DNA of 64,000 nt from Paracoccus homiensis (GCF_900111675.1 NZ_FOHO01000004.1:186001-250000); one strand, 5' to 3'. Shown: positions 36,677-45,890, counted from the stretch's first letter. Made by a program: numbers and translations. The notes: generated by a model not told the origin, from the letters alone.

Positions 36677-37387
36677 ATGACCATTCTGACCGATCATGAC
36701 TGGCAGGCACTGAACGCCTATCACGACGACGAAATGTCGGCGTCGGAACGTCGCCTGTTCGAACACCGCCTGCGGGCCGAACCCGCGCTTGCGGCAGAGC
36801 TGCGCGAATTGCAGGCGCTGTCGGGCCGGCTGCGAACGCTGCGCCCGGCGACGGCGACGGCAACTGTTTCGATGAACAGGCCCCGACGCGCGATGATCCG
36901 GACCGGCCTGACCGCATTGGCGGCCAGTGCCGCGCTTGCGGTTTTTCTGGGCCTTGGCAGCGGCACCGCACCCTCGGCCGCGTCGATTCACGCCCAATTC
37001 ATCGCCGCCAGCCAGCCCGCATCCGGCACCACGCCGATCGCGGCGCCGGGTCAGGTCGACAGCGACTTTCCCGAACTGGGCGTTGCAGGGCTGGTGCATG
37101 TCGCCTCGTACAACAAGAACGGGATCAAGGCCGCGCATTACGCCGGGCCGAATGGCTGCCGGATCACCCTGCTGATGTCCGAATATCCGCTGACGGCACC
37201 CAGGGGTGCGGTGACCCGCGTGGCAGAATGGGATGCGGACGGGCGTCGCTTCATGGCCCTGTCCGAGGGGATGGATCAACGTCGTTTTGCGCTGATCGCC
37301 CGCTATCTTCAGGACCGGACCACGGGACGCCGCGACATGGCCGCCGATCTGCCCCGTGATTTCCTGCAAAGCCGCAGCTGCGCTTGA
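36677..37387 (+). CDS. Transmembrane anti-sigma factor-like protein
   Basis: 236 aa. A short cytoplasmic N-terminal helical region (WQALNAYHDDEMSASERRLFE) typical of anti-sigma domains, without the HxxxCxxC zinc motif. One membrane helix at about 76-95, then a 140-residue periplasmic domain. Paired with the ECF sigma gene upstream. The periplasmic part has two Cys (NGCRITLL and the penultimate residue), which might sense redox or stress; inference. Confidence 0.8.
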   Translation: MTILTDHDWQALNAYHDDEMSASERRLFEHRLRAEPALAAELRELQALSGRLRTLRPATATATVSMNRPRRAMIRTGLTALAASAALAVFLGLGSGTAPSAASIHAQFIAASQPASGTTPIAAPGQVDSDFPELGVAGLVHVASYNKNGIKAAHYAGPNGCRITLLMSEYPLTAPRGAVTRVAEWDADGRRFMALSEGMDQRRFALIARYLQDRTTGRRDMAADLPRDFLQSRSCA

Positions 37388-37405
37388 CACCGCCTTCTCC
37401 CAAAG

Positions 37406-37439
37406 GACAGGCCCGGACGATCTTGCGTCCGGGCCTGTC
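37406..37439. terminator. Strong hairpin between convergent anti-sigma and sorB regions
   Basis: GACAGGCCCGGACG pairs with CGTCCGGGCCTGTC around a 6-nt loop. No long T-run on either side, but the position after two convergent units supports a terminator role. Confidence 0.6.
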
Positions 37440-37523
37440 GGATGTTCCGCCGGGGCCCTTGCCCGCGCCCAGGGAGTGAAACGCGGCAAGTTCCGTCACG
37501 GGCGGAACGATGGCAAGCGGGGC

Positions 37524-37862
37524 TTACTGCGCCTCGCCGCCGGTCGCGGCAGCCACATATTGCGCGACGGTTTCGATATCCTCTTCGGACATCATGTCGG
37601 CAAAGGCCGGCATCACGCCGATACCACTGGTCACAGCGGCGCGCACCTGATCGGCGGTCGGTTTCAGGTCGTCCAGATTGGGACCGATCTCGCCCACGGC
37701 CTCGGCATCGCCAAGCGTGTGGCAGATCGCGCAATTCGGCTCGGCGCCCTCGACAAAGATCTGGCGACCTGCATCCAGATCCGTCCCCGCATGGGCGGCA
37801 CCGGTGATCGAGGCCGCAAGAATGGCTGCGCCGCAGAACAGCGGCGACGTGAAGAACTTCAT
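37524..37862 (-). CDS. sorB: c-type cytochrome, sulfite dehydrogenase subunit
   Basis: 112 aa with a Sec signal (cleavage near AHA-GT at about 25). One heme site C44-A-I-C47-H48 and an axial Met at about 84 (GVMPAF). It follows the molybdoenzyme gene by 57 bp on the same strand, so it is the probable electron acceptor of SorA, passing electrons to the respiratory chain. Confidence 0.88.
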   Translation of the reverse strand: MKFFTSPLFCGAAILAASITGAAHAGTDLDAGRQIFVEGAEPNCAICHTLGDAEAVGEIGPNLDDLKPTADQVRAAVTSGIGVMPAFADMMSEEDIETVAQYVAAATGGEAQ

Positions 37863-37919
37863 GGCTATCTCCGAAGGTGAAAACCGGGCGGCGCGAAAGC
37901 CGCCGACCGGTCAGGATAA

Positions 37920-39104
37920 TCAGGCGACGGTCACGGTCACCGCATGGGCGCGCCAGCCGTTATGGCCGTAGGCGCGTTCATTCGGCTCGACCGTTTCGGG
38001 CTGCGTGTCGCCGGCCGCATTGGTGGCACGGCTGGCCAGAACGTGATCGCCCGCAGGCAGATCGACGCCAAGAACGAAGGGACGCCAGGCATATTCGCCC
38101 AGATCGGGGCCGATGAAGCTGGCTTCGGTCCAGGTCTCGCCACCGTCGATCGACACTTCGATCTTGCTGACGGCGCTGACACCGCCAAGGGCCACACCAT
38201 GGATCTGCACCTTGCCGGTGGCCGCATCGGTCAGCGGGCCGGTGATCCAGGATTTGACGTTCATTTCGAACATCGAGGGCTGCGAGGGCGCACCCTTTTC
38301 GCCGACCGGACGGATCCGGTAGCCCGATTGCTGAATCTTGGCCGAGGATTCTTCGGCAGTGAAGGCCAGTTTCTTGACGTATTTGACGTTGTTGACGCCG
38401 TAATAGCCCGGAACGATCAACCGCAGCGGACCACCATGCGCCAGCGGGATCGGCTCGCCATTCATTTCCCAGGCCAGAATTGCCCGGTCCATGACCTCGG
38501 CCGGGACCGAACGCTCGACTTGGATGGTCTCGGCGGGGATGCCCTCGGGGATGACCTCGCCACCGGTTCCGGTCAGCCAGGGCAGGTCATCGCCGGCACC
38601 GCCCATCGCCTCGATCACCGTGCGAACCGGGACGCCGGTCCATGCGACATTGCCCGCCGCGCCGACGCCCCATTGGGTGCCGCTGGCCTCGTGATCAAAG
38701 AAGGCGCGGCCATTGCCCGAACATTGCAGCACGCATACGACGGTTTCGATGCCCATGGTCTTCAACTGGCCCAGGGTCATGCTGGTCGGGTTGGCGACGC
38801 CGCCGAATTCGATTTCCCACGCATCGCGATCCGCGACGATCTCGTCCGAAGGGGCGGGAAGGTTGTTGCGCACATAAAGGCTGTTGCTGGGGGTCAGCAG
38901 TTCGGCACCCTGCGCGGCGCGCTGCGTTTCCAGCGTTTCCTTGGTATGAACGATCACCGTGTCGGCGTTCTTCCAGGACACGTAATCGGGCAGCGCGGTC
39001 GCGTCGCCCTCTGCCAGCGCGGGCAGGCCGGTCGCGGCGCTGGTCACCACACCGGCGGTGCCGATCAGAAAATGCCGACGTTTCAGATTGGGTATGATCG
39101 TCAT
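37920..39104 (-). CDS. sorA: Sulfite dehydrogenase molybdopterin subunit
   Basis: 394 aa. Tat signal KRRHFLIGTAG. Sulfite-oxidase-fold molybdenum domain with the Mo-ligating Cys128 in VCVLQCSGNGR, plus a C-terminal dimerisation domain (about 270-390, KIEVSIDGGETW). Oxidises sulfite to sulfate in the periplasm with SorB. GGGAGAGACAG precedes the ATG. It could detoxify sulfite released by the sulfoquinovose locus at 55662-63222. Confidence 0.93.
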   Translation of the reverse strand: MTIIPNLKRRHFLIGTAGVVTSAATGLPALAEGDATALPDYVSWKNADTVIVHTKETLETQRAAQGAELLTPSNSLYVRNNLPAPSDEIVADRDAWEIEFGGVANPTSMTLGQLKTMGIETVVCVLQCSGNGRAFFDHEASGTQWGVGAAGNVAWTGVPVRTVIEAMGGAGDDLPWLTGTGGEVIPEGIPAETIQVERSVPAEVMDRAILAWEMNGEPIPLAHGGPLRLIVPGYYGVNNVKYVKKLAFTAEESSAKIQQSGYRIRPVGEKGAPSQPSMFEMNVKSWITGPLTDAATGKVQIHGVALGGVSAVSKIEVSIDGGETWTEASFIGPDLGEYAWRPFVLGVDLPAGDHVLASRATNAAGDTQPETVEPNERAYGHNGWRAHAVTVTVA

Positions 39105-39236
39105 CTGTCTCTCCCTTGATTTTCAGGAAAGCATGTCACGCCGAACTGCCTTCCGTGTGGGGTAGACGTGCGGTGCCGCATTTCTATTCCAACGCAGCGT
39201 AAAAATTTCTCGGATGGCGGGTAAGCGACCCAAGGC

Positions 39237-39857
39237 TCAGGAAACCCTGCGGCGACGGAAGTCATCCTTCAGCTGTGCCTCGATCGATTTGCGGGCATGG
39301 CGACCGCGGATCTGCCGTGCATATAGCTGTTCTGCCTGCAGGACGGGTTCATCATCGTCCTGCAGAACCCGAAAGCTGCGCTCGGCGGCGACGATCCCGG
39401 CATTCGCGGCGGTCAGGGCCGCCACGGTGATCCGCAAGCTGGCGAAATCGCCGATATCGCTGATCTGGTCCGAACGCGCCTGCGCCCGTTCCAGCAGATC
39501 GCTGATCCGCCCCGCATCGACATGATCGCCGCTGTTCAGCGGCATCTGCAACGTCACCCTGCCATCCCCTGTGTCACCCTCGTCAAAGCGATCCACGATC
39601 GAGACCGTGACCTTATCCTGATCCCGACAACAGGTCAGCAGGATATCCAGGACATAGATCGGCTCGAACCCCAGATTGCTGACGAAAAGATGGCCCGATA
39701 CGCGCCGCGGCCCGCCAAGGGTTATCAGGATCTCGCTGCGCCGCTGGCGACGAAATCCCGACACCATGATATGCAGATAGACCAGCCAGACCAGCGCCGT
39801 GATCACCCCGACGCCTGCCTGAACCACGCTGCTGTGCTGACCGATCCAGTCCAGCAT
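39237..39857 (-). CDS. Hypothetical single-span membrane protein
   Basis: 206 aa from ATG 39857 behind AGGAGGAAGGG, a very strong ribosome binding site. N-terminal membrane helix (about 12-32), then a cytoplasmic domain starting RRQRRSEILITLGGPRR and ending in a highly basic tail. I do not recognise the family. Divergent from the 84-aa gene. Confidence 0.7.
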   Translation of the reverse strand: MLDWIGQHSSVVQAGVGVITALVWLVYLHIMVSGFRRQRRSEILITLGGPRRVSGHLFVSNLGFEPIYVLDILLTCCRDQDKVTVSIVDRFDEGDTGDGRVTLQMPLNSGDHVDAGRISDLLERAQARSDQISDIGDFASLRITVAALTAANAGIVAAERSFRVLQDDDEPVLQAEQLYARQIRGRHARKSIEAQLKDDFRRRRVS

Positions 39858-39941
39858 CCCTTCCTCCTGCCGATTGATCCGCGGAACCAACGCGCGGCGT
39901 GCCGGATTGATCCGCATGGACCATGCCCAGGGGAAACCGCC

Positions 39942-40196
39942 ATGACACAAAGCCGCGCAACCGATGCCCCGATGATCGCGGGACGACGCCTGATCCAGCA
40001 TCTTGCCACGATATTGACCGCCGACCAGATCGCCGATCTGGACGATTGGCTGGCCAGCCGCAGCAATCTGCATGACGGGCAAGAGGATCCCGGCGCGGTC
40101 ATCGCCGACGGGCTTGATCTGGAACTGGCCGTTGCGCTGTCCTTTGGCCGTCTGGGCGAGGCGTTGCAGCAGGCGGTTGCCGCGAACAAAGGTTAA
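39942..40196 (+). CDS. Small hypothetical protein
   Basis: 84 aa from ATG 39942 (AGGGGAAACCGCC upstream). Helical, acidic middle (LTADQIADLDDWLASR). No recognised domain. Coding assignment rests on size, RBS and codon pattern. Confidence 0.55.
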   Translation: MTQSRATDAPMIAGRRLIQHLATILTADQIADLDDWLASRSNLHDGQEDPGAVIADGLDLELAVALSFGRLGEALQQAVAANKG

Positions 40197-40261
40197 ACCG
40201 CGGAACCCAGCGCCCGCCGCCTTGGTTAAGCTGTCAAAACCAGTCAGATCGGAGACCAAAG

Positions 40262-40705
40262 ATGGAAAGCGATCACGCGACGCCTTCGGATCAGGCGCAG
40301 GGCCGCCTTGACCGTATCAAGGAACATGCCAAGGACCGTCTTGGCGAGGCCCGCGACGAAATCACCCGCGAGTTCAGCGAACGCGAAGCCGAGTTGCGCG
40401 ACGATATCGCCGATCGCGTGGACAAGGTATCGGGCGCATTGCATTCGGCGGCCGAGGATATCAACGAACGCACCGCCGCCAAGGCCGCGCATTACACCGC
40501 CCGCAATGTCGGACAGGCCTCGGCCCTGTTGCGCGATCAGGATCTGGGCGACGTGGCCCGCGACCTAGGTCGCTTTGCCCGTGCGAACCCCGCCAGCTTT
40601 ATCGCGGGGGCGACACTTCTGGGCTTTGCCGCCGCAAGGTTCGTGATGGCCGGATCGCGGATCCACAACGACCTGCCCGGAGGTTCCCATGTTCGTCGCC
40701 CTTAA
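40262..40705 (+). CDS. Stress-protein-like helical membrane-anchored protein
   Basis: 147 aa. A charged amphipathic helical region of about 95 residues (GRLDRIKEHAKDRLGEARDE and on) resembles ElaB/YqjD or nutrient-deprivation-induced proteins, followed by one membrane helix (ANPASFIAGATLLGFAAARFV at about 109-129). First of a three-gene unit with a 34-aa membrane peptide and a 116-aa protein. Function unknown; family guess is weak. Confidence 0.7.
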   Translation: MESDHATPSDQAQGRLDRIKEHAKDRLGEARDEITREFSEREAELRDDIADRVDKVSGALHSAAEDINERTAAKAAHYTARNVGQASALLRDQDLGDVARDLGRFARANPASFIAGATLLGFAAARFVMAGSRIHNDLPGGSHVRRP

Positions 40706-40793
40706 CCTTCTGGCCTTGTCCCTACTCGCGATCAGCCTGACCCTGCGGGCGCATCGCCCCGCGCCGGCCCCCATCCAGCAGAGGCAGACATGA
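40689..40793 (+). CDS. 34-aa single-span membrane peptide
   Basis: ATG 40689 with GGAGG 6 bp upstream; reads MFVALNLLALSLLAISLTLR then a Pro-rich tail. Hydrophobic helix at residues 2-19. The start lies inside the end of the previous gene and the TGA overlaps the next ATG (ATGA at 40790-40793), so translation is coupled on both sides. This supports a real gene despite the length. Confidence 0.7.
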   Translation: MFVALNLLALSLLAISLTLRAHRPAPAPIQQRQT

Positions 40794-41140
40794 CCTTCAA
40801 GACAACAACCGACCCCCGGCCTGCGGATCTGCGCCAACGTGCCCGCCAGTGGCGCGAAGACGGCCAGCGCGCCGCACATGATGCCGCCCGCAACGCGCGT
40901 CGCTACACCGAACAAGGTTTCGACAAGGCGCCACTGGTCTTTGGGGCACTTGCCTTCGGGATCGGCGCGGGGATCGCCGCGCTGCTGCCGCGCACGCGTC
41001 AGGAACGTGCCTATCTTGGCCGCTACAGTGACCGCCTTTATGACGAGGTCAGCGCGATCTACCACGAGGAACGCGCCAAGCTGGCAGCGGCAGCCGATCA
41101 CGCCGCGACGCAGGCCAGGGCGGCAATGCGCGACGAATGA
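40790..41140 (+). CDS. Hypothetical membrane-associated protein
   Basis: 116 aa. Basic helical N terminus (LRQRARQWREDGQRAAHDAA), a hydrophobic segment with glycine pattern (ALAFGIGAGIAALLP at about 53-67) and a charged helical C terminus. The layout mirrors that of the 147-aa protein upstream, so the two may be distant partners. Followed by a terminator. Confidence 0.7.
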   Translation: MTFKTTTDPRPADLRQRARQWREDGQRAAHDAARNARRYTEQGFDKAPLVFGALAFGIGAGIAALLPRTRQERAYLGRYSDRLYDEVSAIYHEERAKLAAAADHAATQARAAMRDE

Positions 41141-41151
41141 CCGCCAGAAAG

Positions 41152-41176
41152 GGTCGCGCCTGTCGCGGCCTTCTTT
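41152..41176 (+). terminator. Rho-independent terminator after the small-protein unit
   Basis: GGTCGCG-N5-CGCGGCC stem followed by TTCTTT, 12 bp after the stop codon. Confidence 0.65.
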
Positions 41177-41264
41177 CGATCCCGCCCGTCTTCTGAATTG
41201 CCCCGACCCGCCCCAGCCTTTAGGACCGTCAGATGCGTTTCAGGCGGCATGGGGCGGGAAAAAG

Positions 41265-42167
41265 GTGAATATTCGATTTCTGGAAACCTTCGTGACCGTC
41301 GCCGGCCTTGGCAGTTTTCGCGCCGCGGCCGAGCAGTTGAACATCTCGCAGGCGACCGTATCCAGCCGCATCTCGGCGCTTGAAACGGAATTGGGCGTGA
41401 ATCTGTTCGACCGGGAATTCCATGCCACCCGCATCACCGTCGCGGGCGCACTGATCCTGGACAAGGCGCAGGATATTCTGGCGACCGAACGCAAGCTGCG
41501 GCTGACGCTCTCCGATCCCGGCAAGGCCGCCGGGCGTGTGCGGCTGGGGCTTGTGACCTCGATCGTTCATACATGGTTCTGTGACCTGATGGAAGAGATC
41601 GCCCGCTGCTATCCCCGGCTGGAGATGGAGCTGACGATCGAGCCGACATCGAATATCGCCGTCACCTTCGATCGCGGCGGTCTGGACATGCTGCTGACGA
41701 CACAGGAAACGCAGGGCGAACAGATCGCCTGTGTCGAACTGCCGCCGTTGCCGATGGGCTGGTTCGGCCCTGCGGGGATGCGCGACGAGGCGTTGACCCT
41801 TGCCGATATCATCACCGGCCCGCTGATCACCTTCACCCGCAATTCGCGCCCACATGCCAATATCGTGGCGCTGTTTTCCGAACAGGGGCTGCGGCCGTCG
41901 ATGGTGCATTGCGTCACCTCGATCTCGGCGATTGCGCGGCTGACCGAACGCGGGCTTGGCGTGGCGACCCTGCCGCGCGGCTGCGATCTGGCCGGGCCGG
42001 GCCTGTGCGAATTGCAGGTCGATGCCCGCCTGCCCGACCTGCCGCTGTTTTGCGTCTGGCGACGAAATTCCGATGCCGCCATCTACGAGGCCATTGCCGA
42101 TCTGGCCCGAACCTGCGCCGAGGCGCATCGCACAGCCTCACTTTCCAAAGCTAAAACAGAAACTTAG
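41265..42167 (+). CDS. LysR family regulator
   Basis: 300 aa from GTG 41265 (VNIRFLETFVTVAGLGSF). HTH AAAEQLNISQATVSSRISALE, then a periplasmic-binding-like effector domain. The frame is open upstream but that is a shadow of the preceding gene. It reads in the same direction as the EthD/TRAP/amidase genes and is probably their regulator. Confidence 0.9.
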   Translation: MNIRFLETFVTVAGLGSFRAAAEQLNISQATVSSRISALETELGVNLFDREFHATRITVAGALILDKAQDILATERKLRLTLSDPGKAAGRVRLGLVTSIVHTWFCDLMEEIARCYPRLEMELTIEPTSNIAVTFDRGGLDMLLTTQETQGEQIACVELPPLPMGWFGPAGMRDEALTLADIITGPLITFTRNSRPHANIVALFSEQGLRPSMVHCVTSISAIARLTERGLGVATLPRGCDLAGPGLCELQVDARLPDLPLFCVWRRNSDAAIYEAIADLARTCAEAHRTASLSKAKTET

Positions 42168-42230
42168 GAAAACCCGATCGCCCCCTGACGGAAATTCCCG
42201 TTTGCGTGAACCGACCGCCTTGGCGCAGCT

Positions 42231-42244
42231 TTGCGCAAACGCAA
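42231..42244. promoter_or_regulatory. Candidate LysR site upstream of the EthD-like gene
   Basis: TTGCG-CAAA-CGCAA dyad, with a further TTTGCG half-site at 42201, in the 121-bp gap between lysR and the next gene. Position fits an activator site. Confidence 0.4.
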
Positions 42245-42288
42245 TCGACGCGGCGGCCCGTCCGCCCGTCCCGCAGGCAGGACGTGAC

Positions 42289-42957
42289 ATGAGCAAGATC
42301 CACTCCACCACCGAAGCGCAACTGTTCGTCTGGAGCGACGTGGACCCCGACCACGAAAGCGATTTCAACCTGTGGTACGATCGCGAACACATGGAAGAGC
42401 GCGTCCGCATCGAAGGCTTTACCGGTGCGCGCCGCTATCGCGCGGTGTCGGGATCGGCGCGGCGCTACCTTGCGCTGTATCGCGCAAGCGCGCTGAGCGA
42501 TTTCACCTCGGCGGCCTACAAGCAGGCGTTCCAGCACCAGACGCAGTGGTCGGTCACGAACTTCACCCGCATGTCGAACACCCGCCGCCGCGTGATGCAG
42601 GTCGCGCTGGAAGGCGGCTTCGGCTGGGGATCGGCCGTCGCGATGGTCGAACTGGCCCCCGGCGCGGTCGATCAGGACGCGATCCGCGACCAGATGGAGG
42701 CGCTGATGGCGGTCGAGGGCGTGCTGCGCGTCCACTACATGGTCCCCGACGAAACCCTTTCGACGCCCCTGCCCTCGGAACAGACTGAAGGCCGCGTCCT
42801 TGCGCCCTGCCTTGTCGTCGATGTCACCACCGAACCCGTGGCCGAGGCGACCCTGCGCCAGATGACCGAACGCTTCGAGGGCGCGATCCGCGAGGCACAG
42901 ACCTTTACCTTGCTGTGGTCGCTGGACGAGCACGACCTGCCGGCCCTGACCGACTGA
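42289..42957 (+). CDS. EthD-like (dimeric alpha/beta barrel) protein
   Basis: 222 aa. N-terminal half has the EthD-type pattern FNLWYDREHMEERVRIEGF with GARRYRAV; the C-terminal half looks like a second ferredoxin-like repeat (DAIRDQMEALMAVEGVLRVHYMV split). Such proteins often accompany catabolic operons. Role unknown. First gene after lysR; TRAP genes follow 72 bp later. Confidence 0.65.
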   Translation: MSKIHSTTEAQLFVWSDVDPDHESDFNLWYDREHMEERVRIEGFTGARRYRAVSGSARRYLALYRASALSDFTSAAYKQAFQHQTQWSVTNFTRMSNTRRRVMQVALEGGFGWGSAVAMVELAPGAVDQDAIRDQMEALMAVEGVLRVHYMVPDETLSTPLPSEQTEGRVLAPCLVVDVTTEPVAEATLRQMTERFEGAIREAQTFTLLWSLDEHDLPALTD

Positions 42958-43029
42958 CAATGCCCGGCACGGGGGCGCAGACCCCCGGCCTTTCAATCAC
43001 AAGATCCGACCAACAGGAGTTTACGCATC

Positions 43030-43989
43030 ATGAAACGCTTTCTTCTTGGCACCACCTTCGCTGTTTTCGGCGCCGGTCTGGCACAGGCCGAAACCTGGCA
43101 GATGTCGGCGGACGCGCCGGACGGCAACTACCTGACCCAGAACATCCGCGCCTTCGCCGATGACGTCGCCCGCCTGACCGAGGGCGAGCTGGAGATCGAG
43201 GTCGTCTCGAACTCGGTCCTGCTGAAGCGCCCGGAACTGAAGCGCGGCGTGCAGCGCGGCATCGTGCCCATCGGCGAGGTGCTGATCTCGGCGCTTGGGA
43301 ACGAGGACGCGGCCTATTCGGCGGATGCCGTGCCGCTGCTGGCCACCACCTTCGACGAGGCGAAGGCCCTGTGGGACGCATCGCGCCCGATCTACGAGGA
43401 GAAGCTGGCCGAGGAAGGCCTGGTCCTGCTCTATGCCGCGCCCTGGCCGCCGCAGGGGATCTACATGAACAGCGAGGTCACCGACGCCTCGTCCTTCGAC
43501 GGCGTGAAGTTCCGCGCCTACAACCCCTCGACCGCGCGGCTGGCCGAGCTGCTGGGTGCCGTGCCCGCGACCATCGCCACGGCCGAGATCTCGCAGGCCT
43601 TCTCGACCGGGGTCATCAACGGGATGATCACCTCGCCCTCGACCGGGGTGGACAGCCAGGCGTGGGATTTCGTCTCGCATTACTATGACGTGCAGGCCTT
43701 CATCCCGAAGAACATGGTCATCGTGAACCAGCGGTCCTTCGACGGGCTGGACGAGGGCGTCCAGGGCGCGCTGCGCGAGGCCGCCGACCTGGCCGAGACC
43801 CGCGGCTGGGAGATGGCCGAGACCGCCACCACCGAGGCCACGCAGACCATGGCCGATAACGGCATGCAGGTCCTGCCCACCCCCGAAGGCCTTGCGACCG
43901 ATTTCGAGGCCATCGCCGAGACCATGCGCGCCGAGTGGCTGGAACAGGCGGGCGAGGATGGCCAGACCATCGTCGACGGCCTGAACTGA
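43030..43989 (+). CDS. dctP: TRAP substrate-binding protein DctP
   Basis: 319 aa, signal peptide about 1-20 (AGLAQA). DctP fold with FDGVKFRAYNPSTARLAELLG (conserved Arg) and ISQAFSTGVINGMITSPSTG. Ligand unknown; a carboxylated amide hydrolysed by the amidase at the end of the operon is a reasonable guess. Confidence 0.92.
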   Translation: MKRFLLGTTFAVFGAGLAQAETWQMSADAPDGNYLTQNIRAFADDVARLTEGELEIEVVSNSVLLKRPELKRGVQRGIVPIGEVLISALGNEDAAYSADAVPLLATTFDEAKALWDASRPIYEEKLAEEGLVLLYAAPWPPQGIYMNSEVTDASSFDGVKFRAYNPSTARLAELLGAVPATIATAEISQAFSTGVINGMITSPSTGVDSQAWDFVSHYYDVQAFIPKNMVIVNQRSFDGLDEGVQGALREAADLAETRGWEMAETATTEATQTMADNGMQVLPTPEGLATDFEAIAETMRAEWLEQAGEDGQTIVDGLN

Positions 43990-44072
43990 GGCCCCGCACC
44001 CGCGATCCCGCCCACGGGGTCGCGGGCATCCTGCCACGGGCGCCGCCCGTCCACGACAAAAGGAGCGTCGCG

Positions 44073-44582
44073 ATGGTCCTGACACGACATCTGTTCACCT
44101 TCTGCGGGGCCCTGGCCGCGCTTTCGCTTGTGGGGATCGCCGTGCTGATCCTTGCCCAGATCGTGCTGCGCATGATGGGCAGCCAGATCCCGTCCGCCGA
44201 CGATTTCGCGGCATGGGGGCTGTCGGCCTCGATCTTCCTGGCGCTTCCGACCGCGCTGACGCATGGCGACCATATCCGCGTGACCTCGTTGCGCCAGCTG
44301 CTGCCTGCGGGCATCGGACACGCGGCGGACATCATCGCTGCGGGCTTTGCCACGCTGATGATGGCCTGGGTCGCATGGGCGATCTTCGGCTATGTCCACG
44401 AAAGCTGGGCCTATGACGATGTCAGCCAGGGGATCGTCGCGGTGCCGCTGTGGATCCCGCAATCGGCCATGGCCTTCGGCGCGATCCTGTTCGCGGTGGC
44501 CTTTGCCGAACGCACGCTGCGCCTGGTCCTGGGCCTGCCGGTCGAACGCGACGATGTCGCCGAACAAGCACGGGGCGAGTGA
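44073..44582 (+). CDS. dctQ: TRAP small permease DctQ
   Basis: 169 aa from ATG 44073 with AGGAG 7 bp upstream. Four membrane helices; SADDFAAWGLSASIFLALPTALTHGDHIRV is the helix 2-loop region of the family, given here as its positions about 41-70. Couples DctP and DctM. Confidence 0.9.
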   Translation: MVLTRHLFTFCGALAALSLVGIAVLILAQIVLRMMGSQIPSADDFAAWGLSASIFLALPTALTHGDHIRVTSLRQLLPAGIGHAADIIAAGFATLMMAWVAWAIFGYVHESWAYDDVSQGIVAVPLWIPQSAMAFGAILFAVAFAERTLRLVLGLPVERDDVAEQARGE

Positions 44583-44583
44583 C

Positions 44584-45882
44584 ATGGAAATCCTTTCGCA
44601 ATCCGCCGTTCTTGTCGTGACGCTGCTGGTCCTTCTGGGCCTGGGCGTCTGGGTCGGCGTGGCGCTTCTGGCATCCGCCGTGGTGATCTTCCTGCTGTTC
44701 ACCTCCAGCCCGGTCGATGCGGTGCTTGGCACCACGATGTGGGCGCATTCCGCCAGCTGGACCCTGACCGCGCTGCCGCTGTTCATCTGGATGGGCGAGA
44801 TCCTGTACCGCACCCGCCTGGCCGAGGATCTGTTTTCCGGCCTTGCCCCCTGGGTCGGGCGTCTGCCCGGCGGGCTGGCGCATGTGAACGTGGTGGGCTG
44901 CGGCATCTTCGCCGCCGTGTCTGGATCGTCGGCAGCCACCACGGCCACCGTGGGCCGCATTTCGCTGCCGGAACTGAAATCGCGCGGCTATGACGACCGG
45001 CTGGCCATCGGGTCGCTGGCGGGGTCGGGCACGCTTGGCCTGCTGATCCCGCCTTCGGTCGTGATGATCGTCTATGGCGTCGCGGCGCAGGTCTCGATCA
45101 ACCGCCTGTTCATCGCGGGCGTGGTGCCGGGGCTGATGCTGATGGCGCTGTTCTCGGGCTATATCGCGATCTGGTCGCGGATGAACCGCGATGCCATGCC
45201 CGCCCCCGAAACCAGCATCGGCTGGGCCGAGCGCCTGTACCGCCTGCGCCTGCTGCTGCCGGTGGTGGGGCTGATCGTGGGCGTCATCGGCTCGATCTAT
45301 GCCGGTTTCGCCACCGCGACCGAGGCTGCGGCCATCGGCGTGGCGGGCGCCCTGCTGATCGCCGCGCTTGGGCGGTCGCTGACGCGCGACAGCTTCATCG
45401 CCGCGCTGTTCGGCGCGACGCGGACATCCGCGATGATCGGCCTGATCCTTCTGGGCGCGGCCTTCCTGACATCCGCCATGAGCTTCTCGGGCCTGCCCGC
45501 CGACCTGGCCGAAGTGATCTCGAACAGCGGGCTGGGCAAGGCGGGGCTGATCGCGGTGCTGACGGTGTTCTTCGTGCTGCTGGGCTGCTTCCTCGACGGG
45601 ATCTCGATCGTGGTGCTGACGACCTCGGTGGTGATGCCCGCCATCGCGGCGGTGGGGATCGATCCGGTCTGGTTCGGCATCTACCTGATCATCGTGGTCG
45701 AGATGGCGCAGATCACGCCCCCTCTTGGCTTCAACCTGTTCGTGATCCAGAACCTGACCGGGCGCGGCATCTTCGAGATCACGCGCATGATCGTGCCCTA
45801 TTTCCTGATCCTCGTGCTGGCGGTGATATTGCTGACGGCATTCCCCGGCATCGCCACCTGGCTTGTCCAACAAACGATCTGA
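44584..45882 (+). CDS. dctM: TRAP large permease DctM
   Basis: 432 aa, about 12 membrane helices. Features PLFIWMGEILYRT, AAVSGSSAATTATVGRI and GFATATEAAAIGVAGALL. Starts 1 bp after dctQ. The long open frame upstream is a shadow. Confidence 0.93.
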   Translation: MEILSQSAVLVVTLLVLLGLGVWVGVALLASAVVIFLLFTSSPVDAVLGTTMWAHSASWTLTALPLFIWMGEILYRTRLAEDLFSGLAPWVGRLPGGLAHVNVVGCGIFAAVSGSSAATTATVGRISLPELKSRGYDDRLAIGSLAGSGTLGLLIPPSVVMIVYGVAAQVSINRLFIAGVVPGLMLMALFSGYIAIWSRMNRDAMPAPETSIGWAERLYRLRLLLPVVGLIVGVIGSIYAGFATATEAAAIGVAGALLIAALGRSLTRDSFIAALFGATRTSAMIGLILLGAAFLTSAMSFSGLPADLAEVISNSGLGKAGLIAVLTVFFVLLGCFLDGISIVVLTTSVVMPAIAAVGIDPVWFGIYLIIVVEMAQITPPLGFNLFVIQNLTGRGIFEITRMIVPYFLILVLAVILLTAFPGIATWLVQQTI

Positions 45883-45890
45883 GAGCTTCG

